Positions 9,421-17,719 of a stretch of DNA of 64,000 bases are shown here, in pieces. Numbering within the stretch: the first letter of the stretch is position 1; each line of letters begins with the position of its first letter. The translations under genes were made by a program, and so were the position numbers. The stretch lies in the NCBI RefSeq assembly GCF_010731875.1, contig NZ_AP022595.1, positions 186,001 through 250,000 of the forward strand. Direction: 5' to 3'. The stretch is from Mycolicibacterium sarraceniae (GTDB lineage Bacteria; Actinomycetota; Actinomycetes; Mycobacteriales; Mycobacteriaceae). The notes below the pieces were generated by a model. That model saw nothing but the letters and a program-made list of their open reading frames with translations, was not told the origin of the DNA and ran no database searches.

Positions 9421-10626
9421 TTGAGTCCTACAGGACCGCTGGACGGCATTCGGGTAATCGAGGTCGGCACGCTCATTTCGGGACCCTTCGCGGGCCGGCT
9501 GCTGGGCGATATGGGGGCCGAGGTGATCAAGATCGAGCCGCCGGGCGCCCCGGACCCGCTACGCACCTGGGGACAGGCAGAACTGGACGGCCACCATTTC
9601 TTCTGGACGGTGCACGCGCGCAACAAGAAAGCCGTCACCCTCAATCTGCGCAAGCCTCGGGGACGCGATCTGTTCCTCGACCTCGTTGAGCACTCCGACG
9701 TCATCGTGGAGAACTTCCGGCCCGGAACCCTGGAGAAGTGGGGTTTGGGTTACGACGCTCTACGCGAACGTAATCGGGGCATCATCCTGGTGCGAGTGTC
9801 CGGCTACGGGCAGACCGGACCGGAAGCCAAGAAAGCCGGATACGCCTCGGTCGCCGAGGCCGCCAGCGGGCTGCGCCACATGAACGGTTTCCCCGGCGGT
9901 CCCCCGCCGCGACTGGCCCTCTCCCTCGGTGACAGCCTGGCCGGTATGTTCGCCGCACAGGGCGCACTGGCGGCACTGTACCGTCGCACGGTCACCGGTG
10001 AAGGTCAGATCGTCGACGCGGCACTCACCGAATCATGTCTGGCAGTGCAGGAGTCGACGATCCCCGATTACGACATCGGTGGTGTGGTCCGCGGACCGTC
10101 GGGCACCCGGCTGGAAGGTATCGCCCCGTCCAACATCTATCGCAGTGCCGACGGCAGTTGGGTCGTCATCGCCGCCAACCAGGACACGGTGTTCCGCCGG
10201 TTGTGCGCGGCCATGGGCCGGCCCGAACTCGCCGAGGACGACCGATTCGTCAATCACGTTGCCCGCGGCCGCAATCAGGACGAGATCGACAAGATCATCG
10301 GCGACTGGGCCGCCGTCCGTACACCCGCCGACATCATCGGCACGCTGAGCGAGGCCGGTGTCATCAGCGGCCCGATCAACACCGTGGCCGAGGTCGTCAC
10401 CGATCCACAATTGGTGTCGCGGGGCATGATCGCCGATCACTGGGATGAGCGCATCGGCCGCAACGTCAAGGGCCCAGGCGTGGTCCCGGTGCTGTCCGAG
10501 TCGCCGGGAACCATCCGATCTGCGGGATCGTCGCGCCCCGGGCAGCACAACACCGAGATCTACGCCGATCTGCTGGGCCTGGCTGCCGACGAGATCGCCG
10601 ACCTCGAATCTCAGGGGGTGCTGTGA
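9421..10626 (+). CDS. CaiB/BaiF family (type III) CoA-transferase
   Basis: A protein of 401 residues starting at TTG 9421, one base after the hydrolase stop codon; upstream frame sequence lies within the hydrolase gene. It has family III landmarks: an N-terminal IRVIEVGTLISGPFAGRLLGD, then VIKIEPP, NKKAVTLNL and VIVENFRPG, and the conserved Asp in LGDSLAGM that forms the acyl-anhydride intermediate. The enzyme would move CoA from a donor thioester to a carboxylic acid, activating a pathway intermediate for the lyase encoded next. The substrate acid is unknown. Confidence 0.86.
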   Translation: MSPTGPLDGIRVIEVGTLISGPFAGRLLGDMGAEVIKIEPPGAPDPLRTWGQAELDGHHFFWTVHARNKKAVTLNLRKPRGRDLFLDLVEHSDVIVENFRPGTLEKWGLGYDALRERNRGIILVRVSGYGQTGPEAKKAGYASVAEAASGLRHMNGFPGGPPPRLALSLGDSLAGMFAAQGALAALYRRTVTGEGQIVDAALTESCLAVQESTIPDYDIGGVVRGPSGTRLEGIAPSNIYRSADGSWVVIAANQDTVFRRLCAAMGRPELAEDDRFVNHVARGRNQDEIDKIIGDWAAVRTPADIIGTLSEAGVISGPINTVAEVVTDPQLVSRGMIADHWDERIGRNVKGPGVVPVLSESPGTIRSAGSSRPGQHNTEIYADLLGLAADEIADLESQGVL

Positions 10627-11561
10627 GCAAGCTACCCGGACATGTCACGATCCGCGAGGTTGCCCTGCGCGACGGTCTGCAGATCGAAGATCCAATTCCG
10701 TTGTCAGCCAAGCTGCAGCTGCTGGCCGCCATCGCCGCCACCGGAGTCCGCGAAGTGGAGGCGACGGCGTTCGTCTCCCCGTCCAAGGTTCCCGCGCTGG
10801 CCGACGCGCCGGAATTCGCCGCCCATGTGGCCGACTACCCCGATATCGAATTCTCCGCTCTGGTGGCCAGCCCGAACGGCACCAAGCGGGCCATCGCGGC
10901 CGGTCTGCGTTCGGTCGAATACGTGGTGTCGGCGGCCGACGCGCACAGCCATGCCAATGTCGGGCGCAGTAGCGCCGACGCCAGCGCGCAGATCGCCGAC
11001 ATCGTGACGATCGCCCACGACTCCGGCGTCAGCGTCGAGGTGATCATCGCCACCGCCTGGGACTGCCCGTTCGACGGCCCCACCCCGGCGCAGCGAGTGC
11101 TCGACATCGTCGACGCCGCATGTGAATCCGGTGCCGATCGGCTGGCGATCGCCGACACCATCGGCACCACCACGCCCGGCCGGGTCACCTCGCTGATGAA
11201 CCAGGTGAAACCCCGCATCGGCGATCTTGCACTGGGCGCGCACTTCCACAACACCCGCGGCTCGGGGCTGGCGAGCGCGTATGCGGCGGTGGCGGCCGGG
11301 GTCACACGGCTCGACTCGTCGGTGGGCGGACTGGGGGGTTGCCCGTTCGCGCCGGGCGCCAGCGGCAATATCGCTACCGAAGATCTGGTGTACCTGTTGC
11401 GGGACAGTGAGATTGGGGTCGACATCGACCTGGAGGCCGCGATCCGCGCGGCGGCTGTCGCGCGATCGCTGGTCGGCCATGATCTACCCAGCGCGCTGCT
11501 GCGGGCCGGCGACCGGATCCTGAACTGTGCCGAGGGGTTTCATGGACTCGACCCGCGTTGA
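10623..11561 (+). CDS. Hydroxymethylglutaryl-CoA lyase family protein
   Basis: A protein of 312 residues with the HMG-CoA lyase TIM-barrel motifs: RDGLQ (residues 16-20, with metal-binding Asp17), HFHN (His207 and His209), the catalytic Cys240 in GGLGGCPFAPGASGN, and Asn249. All key residues are present. GTG 10623 overlaps the stop of the CoA-transferase gene (GTGA), so the pair is coupled: a 3-hydroxy-3-methyl dicarboxylic acid would be activated with CoA and then cleaved to acetyl-CoA or an analogue plus a keto acid. The true substrate could be HMG-CoA or a longer homologue. Confidence 0.88.
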   Translation: MSKLPGHVTIREVALRDGLQIEDPIPLSAKLQLLAAIAATGVREVEATAFVSPSKVPALADAPEFAAHVADYPDIEFSALVASPNGTKRAIAAGLRSVEYVVSAADAHSHANVGRSSADASAQIADIVTIAHDSGVSVEVIIATAWDCPFDGPTPAQRVLDIVDAACESGADRLAIADTIGTTTPGRVTSLMNQVKPRIGDLALGAHFHNTRGSGLASAYAAVAAGVTRLDSSVGGLGGCPFAPGASGNIATEDLVYLLRDSEIGVDIDLEAAIRAAAVARSLVGHDLPSALLRAGDRILNCAEGFHGLDPR

Positions 11562-11907
11562 TCGGTGGCTGTGGGCGGTCCGGCTGACCAAGACCCGACC
11601 GGACGCCGCCGCGGCATGCCGGGGTGGGCACGTGCGAATCAACGATCGAGTGGCCAAGCCCGCAACGACCGTGTCACCCGGTGACGAAGTGCGCGCCCTG
11701 GTCGGCGACACAACGCGGATCGTTGAGGTCGTCCGAGTCATCCAGAAACGGGTTGGGGCAGCCGATGCCGTCACATGCTACCTGGACCGGACACCCGCGC
11801 CGCCGCCGACATCGGCGGTACCGGTAGCGGCTCGCGATCGCGGCGCGGGACGGCCGACCAAAAGGGACCGTCGCGCCTTGGACAAGTGGCGGGCGAGCCA
11901 GCGGTGA
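11542..11907 (+). CDS. S4-domain RNA-binding protein (Hsp15-like)
   Basis: A protein of 121 residues with an S4 RNA-binding fold at the N-terminus (RVDRWLWAVRLTKTR to about residue 65, with GGHVRINDRVAKPA) and a basic tail (GRPTKRDRRALDKW), like Hsp15, which binds stalled 50S subunits. The ATG at 11542 has GAGGGG upstream and lies inside the end of the lyase gene (20-base overlap). Its role has no obvious connection to the catabolic operon; it may simply be cotranscribed. Confidence 0.82.
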   Translation: MDSTRVDRWLWAVRLTKTRPDAAAACRGGHVRINDRVAKPATTVSPGDEVRALVGDTTRIVEVVRVIQKRVGAADAVTCYLDRTPAPPPTSAVPVAARDRGAGRPTKRDRRALDKWRASQR

Positions 11908-12042
11908 GCCTTACTTCGAACAGTGTCATTACGCCTACCGCACAACGTTGAGAGTCGTTGCCAGGAAAGCCCACGACCCACGTTGAAGCAGGTCAACGGC
12001 AGCATCCTGAGGCAGTGATGCTCTTGCCAACGCTCCGAACAA

Positions 12043-12064
12043 AAAGTAACGTCAGGTTTAGTTT
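12043..12064. promoter_or_regulatory. Probable TetR operator, copy 2
   Basis: AAAGTAA, 8 bases, then TTAGTTT, an inverted repeat with one mismatch, 27 bases before the TetR gene at 12091. It shares the core GTCA and both arms with the site at 7058-7079. Autoregulation by the TetR protein is inferred. Confidence 0.65.
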
Positions 12065-12090
12065 TCTCACCGGCGAGCACGGGGGCAATC

Positions 12091-12750
12091 ATGGAACCGT
12101 CCAGCCGTCCGCACAAAGCGGACGGAGCCGGCGACGGCTCGCGCGCACTGAGTTCCAAGGGTCTCCAGACTCGGCAGGCCATCGAAGATGCGGCGAGGAA
12201 GCTGTTCGCCGAGCGCGGCTTTCACGGCACCACCCTGGTCGACATCACTTCGGCGGCCGGGAGGTCGCCTGCGGTGTTCTACCGCTACTACAACGACAAA
12301 GAAGACTTGCTGGCCGCGCTGGCCGACTCATTTCTGCACGACGTCGTGCTGCCGTCGGGGCTTCGGCTGCACCTGGCCGAATCCCCCGACGACACGCGAT
12401 TTTTCGTCACCGTCGTCACCGCCTACTGGGACATGTTCAAACAGAGCATCGGGGTCATGGTGGCGGTGGATCAGCTGGCCGCCACCGAGCCCCGCTTCGC
12501 CGGCCTGCAGAATCAGTTCCGCCAGTTCGGTATTGATATCGTCGCGGCCTCAGTGCTGCGCGCCCAGGAACACGGATACGCGGTGGGGCTGCAACCTGAA
12601 CACACCGCACTGGCCATCGCGCTGCTGTTCGAACAATTCACTACCGTCTGCCTACGCCCCGACAGTGCCGGCCTGGGCCTGCGCTTGTCGGATACCGAGG
12701 CCATCACGACCCTGTCCACCATTTGGAAGAAAACGCTCTACGGCTTCTAG
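12091..12750 (+). CDS. TetR family regulator of the catabolic island
   Basis: A protein of 219 residues: a basic N-terminal tail of about 25 residues, then a TetR DNA-binding domain (KGLQTRQAIEDAARKLF, TTLVDITSAAGRSPAVFYRYY) and a helical ligand domain. The ATG at 12091 follows GGGGGCA. It heads a unit with an acyl-CoA dehydrogenase 18 bases downstream, so the effector is probably an acyl-CoA. Near-identical dyads before this gene and before the dioxygenase-like operon at 7120 suggest that it represses both. Confidence 0.87.
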   Translation: MEPSSRPHKADGAGDGSRALSSKGLQTRQAIEDAARKLFAERGFHGTTLVDITSAAGRSPAVFYRYYNDKEDLLAALADSFLHDVVLPSGLRLHLAESPDDTRFFVTVVTAYWDMFKQSIGVMVAVDQLAATEPRFAGLQNQFRQFGIDIVAASVLRAQEHGYAVGLQPEHTALAIALLFEQFTTVCLRPDSAGLGLRLSDTEAITTLSTIWKKTLYGF

Positions 12751-12768
12751 TCAAACAAGGAGATCAAC

Positions 12769-14013
12769 GTGGATTTCACTCTTCCCGAACACCTTCTGGC
12801 ACTGCTGGCCGAGATGGACGCGTTCATCGAGGCCGAGATCAAACCGCTTGAGCGCGAGCACATGCAGTATTTCGACCAGCGTCGCGAGTTCGCCCGGACC
12901 GACGTCGAGAATGGCGGTATCCCGCGGCGGGAATGGGAAGACCTGCTCGATGAGATGCGCCGTCGCGCCGATAAAGCCGGCTGGCTGCGCTACGGGCTAC
13001 CCTCGAAGTTCGGCGGCCGCGACGGCAGCAACGTGGACATGGCCGTCATCCGAGAGCATCTGGCCCACAAGGGTCTTGGCCTGCACAACGACCTTCAGGA
13101 CGAGTCGTCGATCGTCGGTAACTTCCCGCAGGTCATCATGATGGACCGGTTCGGCACCGAGGCGCAGAAGAGCGAGTGGATCGAGGCCATGCTGACCGGC
13201 AGGCGGTCGATGGCGTTCGGTCTCACCGAACCCGATCACGGCTCGGATGCCACCTGGCTGGAGACCCGCGCTGAGCGTGACGGCGACGACTGGGTGATCA
13301 ACGGCGCCAAGCGCTGGAACACCGGCGTGCACCGGGCCACCCACGATCTGGTGTTCGCCCGCACCTCCGGTGAGCCCGGCCAGGCCGCCGGCATCACCGC
13401 CTTCCTGGTTCCCTGCGATGCCAACGGTTTCGAGGTTCCGTTCTACTGGTGGACGTTCAACATGCCCACCGACCACGGCGAGGTCGAACTGCACGATGTT
13501 CGGGTGCCCGCCGACGCGGTGCTCGGTGAGCTCGATCACGGGCTGGAAGTTGCCCAAACATTTCTGCACGAGAACAGGATTCGACAGGCGGCCAGCAGCC
13601 TGGGCGCCGCCCAGCACTGTATCGACCGGGCCGTGGAGTACGCCGGCAAGCGGGTGACATGGGGCAAGCCACTATCGGCCAATCAGGCGGTGCAGTGGCC
13701 GCTGGTGGAGTTGCAGACCGAGGCGCAGATGGTTCGGCTGCTGGTCCGCTACGCGGCATGGGAGCTCGACCGCAACCATCACCTCGAAGTGTCCGACAAG
13801 GTCTCGATGGCGAACTACCGCGCCAATCGACTGGTATGCGAGGCGGCCGATCGAGCCATGCAGGTGCACGGCGGTATCGGCTACAGCCGCCACGAGCCCT
13901 TCGAGCACATCTACCGCCACCATCGCCGCTACCGGATCACCGAGGGCGCCGAGGAGATTCAGATGCGTCGGGTGGCCCAGCGGATGTTCAAGTTCGGCAA
14001 GCCGGCCCGCTGA
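12769..14013 (+). CDS. Acyl-CoA dehydrogenase
   Basis: A protein of 414 residues with a complete acyl-CoA dehydrogenase architecture: FGLTEPDHGSDATW in the FAD-binding beta domain, WNTGVHRATHDLVFART, and the C-terminal YRITEGAEEIQMRR in which Glu392 fits the catalytic base. GTG 12769 follows AAGGAG. It is the type that travels with a phosphotransferase-like gene and a DUF6285 gene, both found directly downstream here. It probably oxidises a branched or unusual acyl-CoA in the same pathway as the lyase operon. Confidence 0.9.
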   Translation: MDFTLPEHLLALLAEMDAFIEAEIKPLEREHMQYFDQRREFARTDVENGGIPRREWEDLLDEMRRRADKAGWLRYGLPSKFGGRDGSNVDMAVIREHLAHKGLGLHNDLQDESSIVGNFPQVIMMDRFGTEAQKSEWIEAMLTGRRSMAFGLTEPDHGSDATWLETRAERDGDDWVINGAKRWNTGVHRATHDLVFARTSGEPGQAAGITAFLVPCDANGFEVPFYWWTFNMPTDHGEVELHDVRVPADAVLGELDHGLEVAQTFLHENRIRQAASSLGAAQHCIDRAVEYAGKRVTWGKPLSANQAVQWPLVELQTEAQMVRLLVRYAAWELDRNHHLEVSDKVSMANYRANRLVCEAADRAMQVHGGIGYSRHEPFEHIYRHHRRYRITEGAEEIQMRRVAQRMFKFGKPAR

Positions 14014-14014
14014 C

Positions 14015-14986
14015 GTGGCCGCCGAGACGCTGTCCGCGGATGTGGCCGGGGTGCTGCGCCCCATCCTCGGACCGACCACCGAGATCGATAACCTGCGCGC
14101 GCTGACCGGTGGCGCGAGTCGCACCACCTGGGCGTTCGACGCGGTTACGGGTTCAGATCGGCGTGCGCTGATCCTGCGCACCGGTCCGCCCGACGATGTG
14201 CACGCCGGCATGGAGTTGGAGGCTGCCGTGCAGAAGGCCGCCGGCGCAGTCGGCGCCCCGGTGCCTGATGTGCTGATTGCGTCGGATTCCGTTGAGCTAC
14301 TGGGTAATCCGTTTTTGATCTGCGGCGAGATCGCCGGCGAAACCATCGTCCGGCGCATCCAGCGGCAACTCGACGACGACAGTCGGGCGAGGCTACTGCG
14401 CCAGTGCGCGCGGGCGCTGGCCGCGATTCATCGCGCCGCTACTGACGCACCAGGCCTCACCGAACAGGACGCTGTGGCGGAATGGCGCCACCGCCTGGAC
14501 GAAATGGGCGAAACCACAGCGACATTCGAGTGGGCGTTCCGCTGGCTGGCCAAACATCGCCCGCCACCGTCACCCCTGCGGCTGGTGCATGGCGACTTCC
14601 GGATGGGCAACCTGATCGTCGACGGGTCCGGCCTGGCGGCGGTGCTGGATTGGGAACTGGTCCACATCGGTGAGATCTATGAAGACCTCGCGTGGTTCTG
14701 CATCAGAGCCTGGCGGTTCGGTGCCCCACCCAGCATGGCCGCAGGCGGGCTTGGCAGCATCGACGACTTCGTCGCCGCCTACGAGCATGCTGGGGGCACA
14801 GGAGTCGACCGGGCGGCACTGCGCTGGTGGCTGGTGGTGGCCACCCTGCGTTGGGGGGTGATCTGCCGGTTCCAGGCCGAACGACATCTCAGCGGCCAAA
14901 GCCGTTCGGTAGAACTCGCCGCGGTCGGGCGGCGGGTCTGCGAAACCGAATGGGATCTCCTGGACCTGCTGGAGGGAGCGTCATGA
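14015..14986 (+). CDS. Phosphotransferase family protein (APH/acyl-CoA dehydrogenase-associated)
   Basis: A protein of 323 residues with an aminoglycoside-phosphotransferase-like kinase fold: catalytic loop HGDFRMGN (residues 192-199) and metal-binding DWE (212-214). Families of this type are fused to or adjacent to acyl-CoA dehydrogenases; the known eukaryotic counterparts (ACAD10/11) phosphorylate 4-hydroxy acyl-CoAs before dehydration. By analogy, a hydroxyacyl-CoA kinase role is more likely than antibiotic resistance. GTG 14015 lies one base after the dehydrogenase stop. Confidence 0.83.
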   Translation: MAAETLSADVAGVLRPILGPTTEIDNLRALTGGASRTTWAFDAVTGSDRRALILRTGPPDDVHAGMELEAAVQKAAGAVGAPVPDVLIASDSVELLGNPFLICGEIAGETIVRRIQRQLDDDSRARLLRQCARALAAIHRAATDAPGLTEQDAVAEWRHRLDEMGETTATFEWAFRWLAKHRPPPSPLRLVHGDFRMGNLIVDGSGLAAVLDWELVHIGEIYEDLAWFCIRAWRFGAPPSMAAGGLGSIDDFVAAYEHAGGTGVDRAALRWWLVVATLRWGVICRFQAERHLSGQSRSVELAAVGRRVCETEWDLLDLLEGAS

Positions 14987-15333
14987 CCGGGCTGAACGGG
15001 CGGCCCACCGCCGCCGAGCTGGTCGCTGCCGTTGCCGAATTCCTCGAGGGTGACGTCCGGGCCAACACCACCGGGTCGGTCAACTTCCACGCCCTCGTCG
15101 CCGCGAACGTGTTGCGCACCGTCGAGCGGGAGTTGCTCGAGAAGACCTCGGGCGAGCCGCTGGCTGCCCTGGAGCAGCTCGGTTTCTCCGATGAGAACAC
15201 CCTCGCCGCCGCGATCCGCGCCGGCGACCTCGACGATCACGACGACATCGTCGGCGGCCTGCGGGCCCTGGTCCGCCACCGGCTGGCCATCGCCCACCCC
15301 GGATATGACCAATCCCAGGGAGGGAGGAGCTGA
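14983..15333 (+). CDS. DUF6285 domain protein
   Basis: A protein of 116 residues, helical and acidic, with the sequence pattern GRPTAAELVAAVAEFLEGDV followed by FHALVAANVLRTVEREL that marks the small DUF6285 family. Members sit next to acyl-CoA dehydrogenase plus phosphotransferase pairs. The ATG overlaps the phosphotransferase stop codon by four bases. A helper or stabilising subunit of the kinase-dehydrogenase system is a guess based only on constant neighbourhood. Confidence 0.75.
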   Translation: MTGLNGRPTAAELVAAVAEFLEGDVRANTTGSVNFHALVAANVLRTVERELLEKTSGEPLAALEQLGFSDENTLAAAIRAGDLDDHDDIVGGLRALVRHRLAIAHPGYDQSQGGRS

Positions 15334-15560
15334 TGCCCACCCCCGATCAGATCATCGACGCTGCCGACCGGCTGTTCGCCGCCATCACGGACGGTGACGT
15401 CGAGGTGCTCGACCGGCAGGTGTTCGACGGCGGCTTCGTCCAGCGGCACATCCTGGATTCCGCGACGCTGCGCGGTGAACAGGTGATCCTGCGGGTAGGC
15501 GGCCGTGTGCAACACTCGAACTTTCCCGCGCTGGTGTCGATTTCAGCGCATCCACGATGA
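15333..15560 (+). pseudogene. Truncated NTF2/SnoaL-like gene
   Basis: The open frame encodes 75 residues. The first 26 (MPTPDQIIDAADRLFAAITDGDVEVL) match the start of SnoaL-like NTF2 proteins, and residues 28-40 (QVFDGGFVQRHIL) match a motif normally about 50-60 residues further on, so the centre of the gene is missing. After GEQVILRV the frame no longer fits, while another frame reads FQRIHDEF, resembling the usual end strand of the family: a frameshift as well. The small cavity fold cannot form, so the gene is probably dead. It was the last gene of the dehydrogenase operon (one-base overlap with DUF6285). Confidence 0.65.
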
Positions 15561-15590
15561 ATTCCGCGATGTAGAAGTAGCATCGGCGGG

Positions 15591-15995
15591 GTGTCTCGGC
15601 CCGGCGCACAACCTCTTAACGTTCTGGTGTACAGCAGCAATGCCCGCACCAGGGAGCAGGTGCGCTTGGCGCTGGGGACGCGGGTCCATCCCGAACTGCC
15701 GGAGTTGGCCTATACCGATGTCGCCACCGGCCCCATGGTCATTCAGCTGATGGACGCCGGCGGATTCGATCTGGTGATCCTCGACGGTGAGGCAGCCCCG
15801 GTCGGCGGCATGGGCATTGCCAAACAACTCAAGGACGAGATCGACGACTGCCCGCCAGTGCTGGTCTTGACCGGCCGGCCCGACGATGCATGGCTGGCCA
15901 ACTGGTCGCGGGCGGAGGCCGCAGTGCCTCATCCGATCGACCCGATCCGGCTGGGCGACGCGGTCGTTGGTTTGCTGCGCACACCAGTTCAGTGA
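15591..15995 (+). CDS. Atypical receiver-domain protein (Rv3143-like)
   Basis: A protein of 134 residues consisting only of a CheY-like receiver domain, without a DNA-binding output. The expected phospho-acceptor is Asp65 (LVILDG). However, the acidic pair that binds Mg at the end of strand 1 is replaced by Ser-Ser-Asn (VYSSNA), and the invariant Lys of strand 5 appears as His (VPHPIDP), while the Thr of VLTGR remains. Phosphorylation chemistry is therefore doubtful. M. tuberculosis has an orthologue, Rv3143, near nuoA, and no histidine kinase is near here. A structural or interaction role linked to complex I is a reasonable inference. Confidence 0.85.
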   Translation: MSRPGAQPLNVLVYSSNARTREQVRLALGTRVHPELPELAYTDVATGPMVIQLMDAGGFDLVILDGEAAPVGGMGIAKQLKDEIDDCPPVLVLTGRPDDAWLANWSRAEAAVPHPIDPIRLGDAVVGLLRTPVQ

Positions 15996-16104
15996 TTTAG
16001 ACGCCAAATACGCTGTCGCCCTTGCCCTCTCGTGGCGAGATGGACCGCGTTCAGCTCTTCGAACCATCCTAACGAAACCGCGACAGCAGCACTCAAGATC
16101 GCTA

Positions 16105-16153
16105 GGCTGTGTCGTAGCTCACATCTCCAGCCCAAGCGAGGAGTGACACAGCC
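16105..16153 (+). promoter_or_regulatory. nuoA leader inverted repeat enclosing the ribosome site
   Basis: GGCTGTGTC (16105-16113) and its exact complement GACACAGCC (16145-16153) flank a 31-base loop that contains the GCGAGGAG ribosome site. The second arm ends two bases before the nuoA ATG. With one bulged base the stem extends by two to three pairs. It could hide the translation start in the mRNA or act as a protein-binding dyad. Confidence 0.45.
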
Positions 16154-16155
16154 CT

Positions 16156-16515
16156 ATGAATCTGTACCTGCCCATCTTGGTGTTGGGGGTGATCGCGGCC
16201 GGGTTCGCGATTGTGTCGGTGGTGATCGCGTTGGTCATCGGGCCCCGGCGGTTCAACCGGGCCAAGTTGGAGGCCTACGAGTGTGGGATCGAGCCGGTAG
16301 CCGGGGAGCCAGCGGGCCAGCGGTTCCCGATCAAGTACTACCTGACCGCGATGTTGTTCATCGTGTTCGACATCGAGATCGTGTTTCTGTATCCCTGGGC
16401 GGTCTCGTTTGACTCGCTGGGGACGTTCGCGCTGGTAGAGATGCTGATTTTCATGGGCACCGTGTTCGTGGTGTATGGGTATGTGTGGCGCCGGGGTGGC
16501 CTGGAATGGGATTAG
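16156..16515 (+). CDS. nuoA: NADH-quinone oxidoreductase subunit A
   Basis: A protein of 119 residues with three membrane helices (about 5-27, 63-83 and 90-110) and the conserved loop [11 protein letters not shown] between the first two, which lies at the quinone-site entrance of complex I. It is the first gene of a 14-gene operon nuoA-N in which most neighbours overlap by 1-8 bases. nuoB starts inside its last codons. Length and order are normal. Confidence 0.96.
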   Translation: MNLYLPILVLGVIAAGFAIVSVVIALVIGPRRFNRAKLEAYECGIEPVAGEPAGQRFPIKYYLTAMLFIVFDIEIVFLYPWAVSFDSLGTFALVEMLIFMGTVFVVYGYVWRRGGLEWD

Positions 16516-17060
16516 AGGAGCAGTTGCCGGGCGGCATCCTGTTGTCGACGGTGGAGAAGGTCGCCGGGTTTGTGCGTAAGGGGTCGCTGTGGCCGGCGAC
16601 GTTCGGTTTGGCGTGTTGTGCGATCGAGATGATGGCGACGGCCTCACCCCGGTTCGATATCGCCCGCTTTGGCATGGAACGGTTTTCGGCCACCCCCCGG
16701 CAGGCGGATCTGATGATCGTGGCCGGCCGGGTGAGCCAGAAGATGGCCCCAGTGCTGCGGCAGGTCTATGACCAGATGGCCGAGCCGAAATGGGTGCTGG
16801 CCATGGGGGTGTGCGCCTCCAGTGGAGGGATGTTCAACAACTACGCGGTGGTGCAGGGTGTGGATCATGTGGTGCCGGTGGATATCTATCTCCCCGGGTG
16901 TCCCCCGCGTCCGGAAATGTTGCTGAATGCGATCCTGGCCCTGCACGCCAAGATTGCCGAGATGCCGTTGGGGGTGCATCGTGCCGAGGCCATCGCGGCG
17001 GCCGAACAGGCCGCCCTGGCTTCCCCCACCACACTGGAACTCAAGGGGCTGCTGCGGTGA
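16506..17060 (+). CDS. nuoB: NADH-quinone oxidoreductase subunit B
   Basis: A protein of 184 residues that carries iron-sulfur cluster N2, the last electron carrier before quinone. The cluster ligands are visible as the Cys-Cys pair in ACCAIEMM, the Cys of GVCASSGG and the Cys of LPGCPPRPE. The ATG at 16506 gives [14 protein letters not shown], matching mycobacterial NuoB starts; a longer frame from 16485 is antedated by nuoA. It overlaps nuoA by 10 bases. Confidence 0.96.
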   Translation: MGLEEQLPGGILLSTVEKVAGFVRKGSLWPATFGLACCAIEMMATASPRFDIARFGMERFSATPRQADLMIVAGRVSQKMAPVLRQVYDQMAEPKWVLAMGVCASSGGMFNNYAVVQGVDHVVPVDIYLPGCPPRPEMLLNAILALHAKIAEMPLGVHRAEAIAAAEQAALASPTTLELKGLLR

Positions 17061-17719
17061 GCGAGGATGAGGTTATCGGTGTTCGCCACGGAATGTTCGG
17101 CATCAACGGCAGCGGCGACACGTCCGGCTACGGCCGGCTGGTCCGTGGAGTCGCTTTGCCCGGCAGCACACCGCGGCCCTACGGCTCCTATTTCGACGAG
17201 CTCGTCGACCGGTTGGCCGAGGTGTTGGGCACCGACGCTTTCGGTACCGCCGTCGAACGTGTCGTCGTCTTCCGCGGACAGCTGAACCTGGAAGTCCGCC
17301 GCGGCCATCTGCCTGCCGTGGCCCAGGCGCTGCGCGACGACGAACGCCTGCGGTTCGAATTATGTTGTGGTGTGTCGGGTGTTCATTACCCGGACGACAC
17401 GGGCCGGGAATTGCATGCGTTCTACCCGTTGATGTCGATCACCCACAACCGGCGAGTCCAGGTTGAAGTGACATGCCCGGACGCCGATCCGCATGTGCCA
17501 TCGCTGTTTTCAGTGTATCCAACGGTCGACTGGCATGAGCGGGAGACCTACGACTTCTTCGGCATCATCTTCGACGGCCACCCCGGATTGACCCGCATCG
17601 AGATGCCCGACGACTGGGTGGGCCACCCGCAGCGCAAGGACTATCCACTCGGCGGTATTGCGGTCGAGTACCACGGTGCCCAGATCCCCCCGCCCGATGA
17701 GCGCAGGTCGTATCACTGA
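17057..17719 (+). CDS. nuoC: NADH-quinone oxidoreductase subunit C
   Basis: A 220-residue subunit of the 30-kDa type in the peripheral arm. The signature [16 protein letters not shown] and the C-terminal RKDYPLGG are present. GTG 17057 overlaps the nuoB stop (GTGA). It remains separate from nuoD, unlike the fused NuoCD of enterobacteria, as is usual in actinobacteria. Confidence 0.95.
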   Translation: MSEDEVIGVRHGMFGINGSGDTSGYGRLVRGVALPGSTPRPYGSYFDELVDRLAEVLGTDAFGTAVERVVVFRGQLNLEVRRGHLPAVAQALRDDERLRFELCCGVSGVHYPDDTGRELHAFYPLMSITHNRRVQVEVTCPDADPHVPSLFSVYPTVDWHERETYDFFGIIFDGHPGLTRIEMPDDWVGHPQRKDYPLGGIAVEYHGAQIPPPDERRSYH

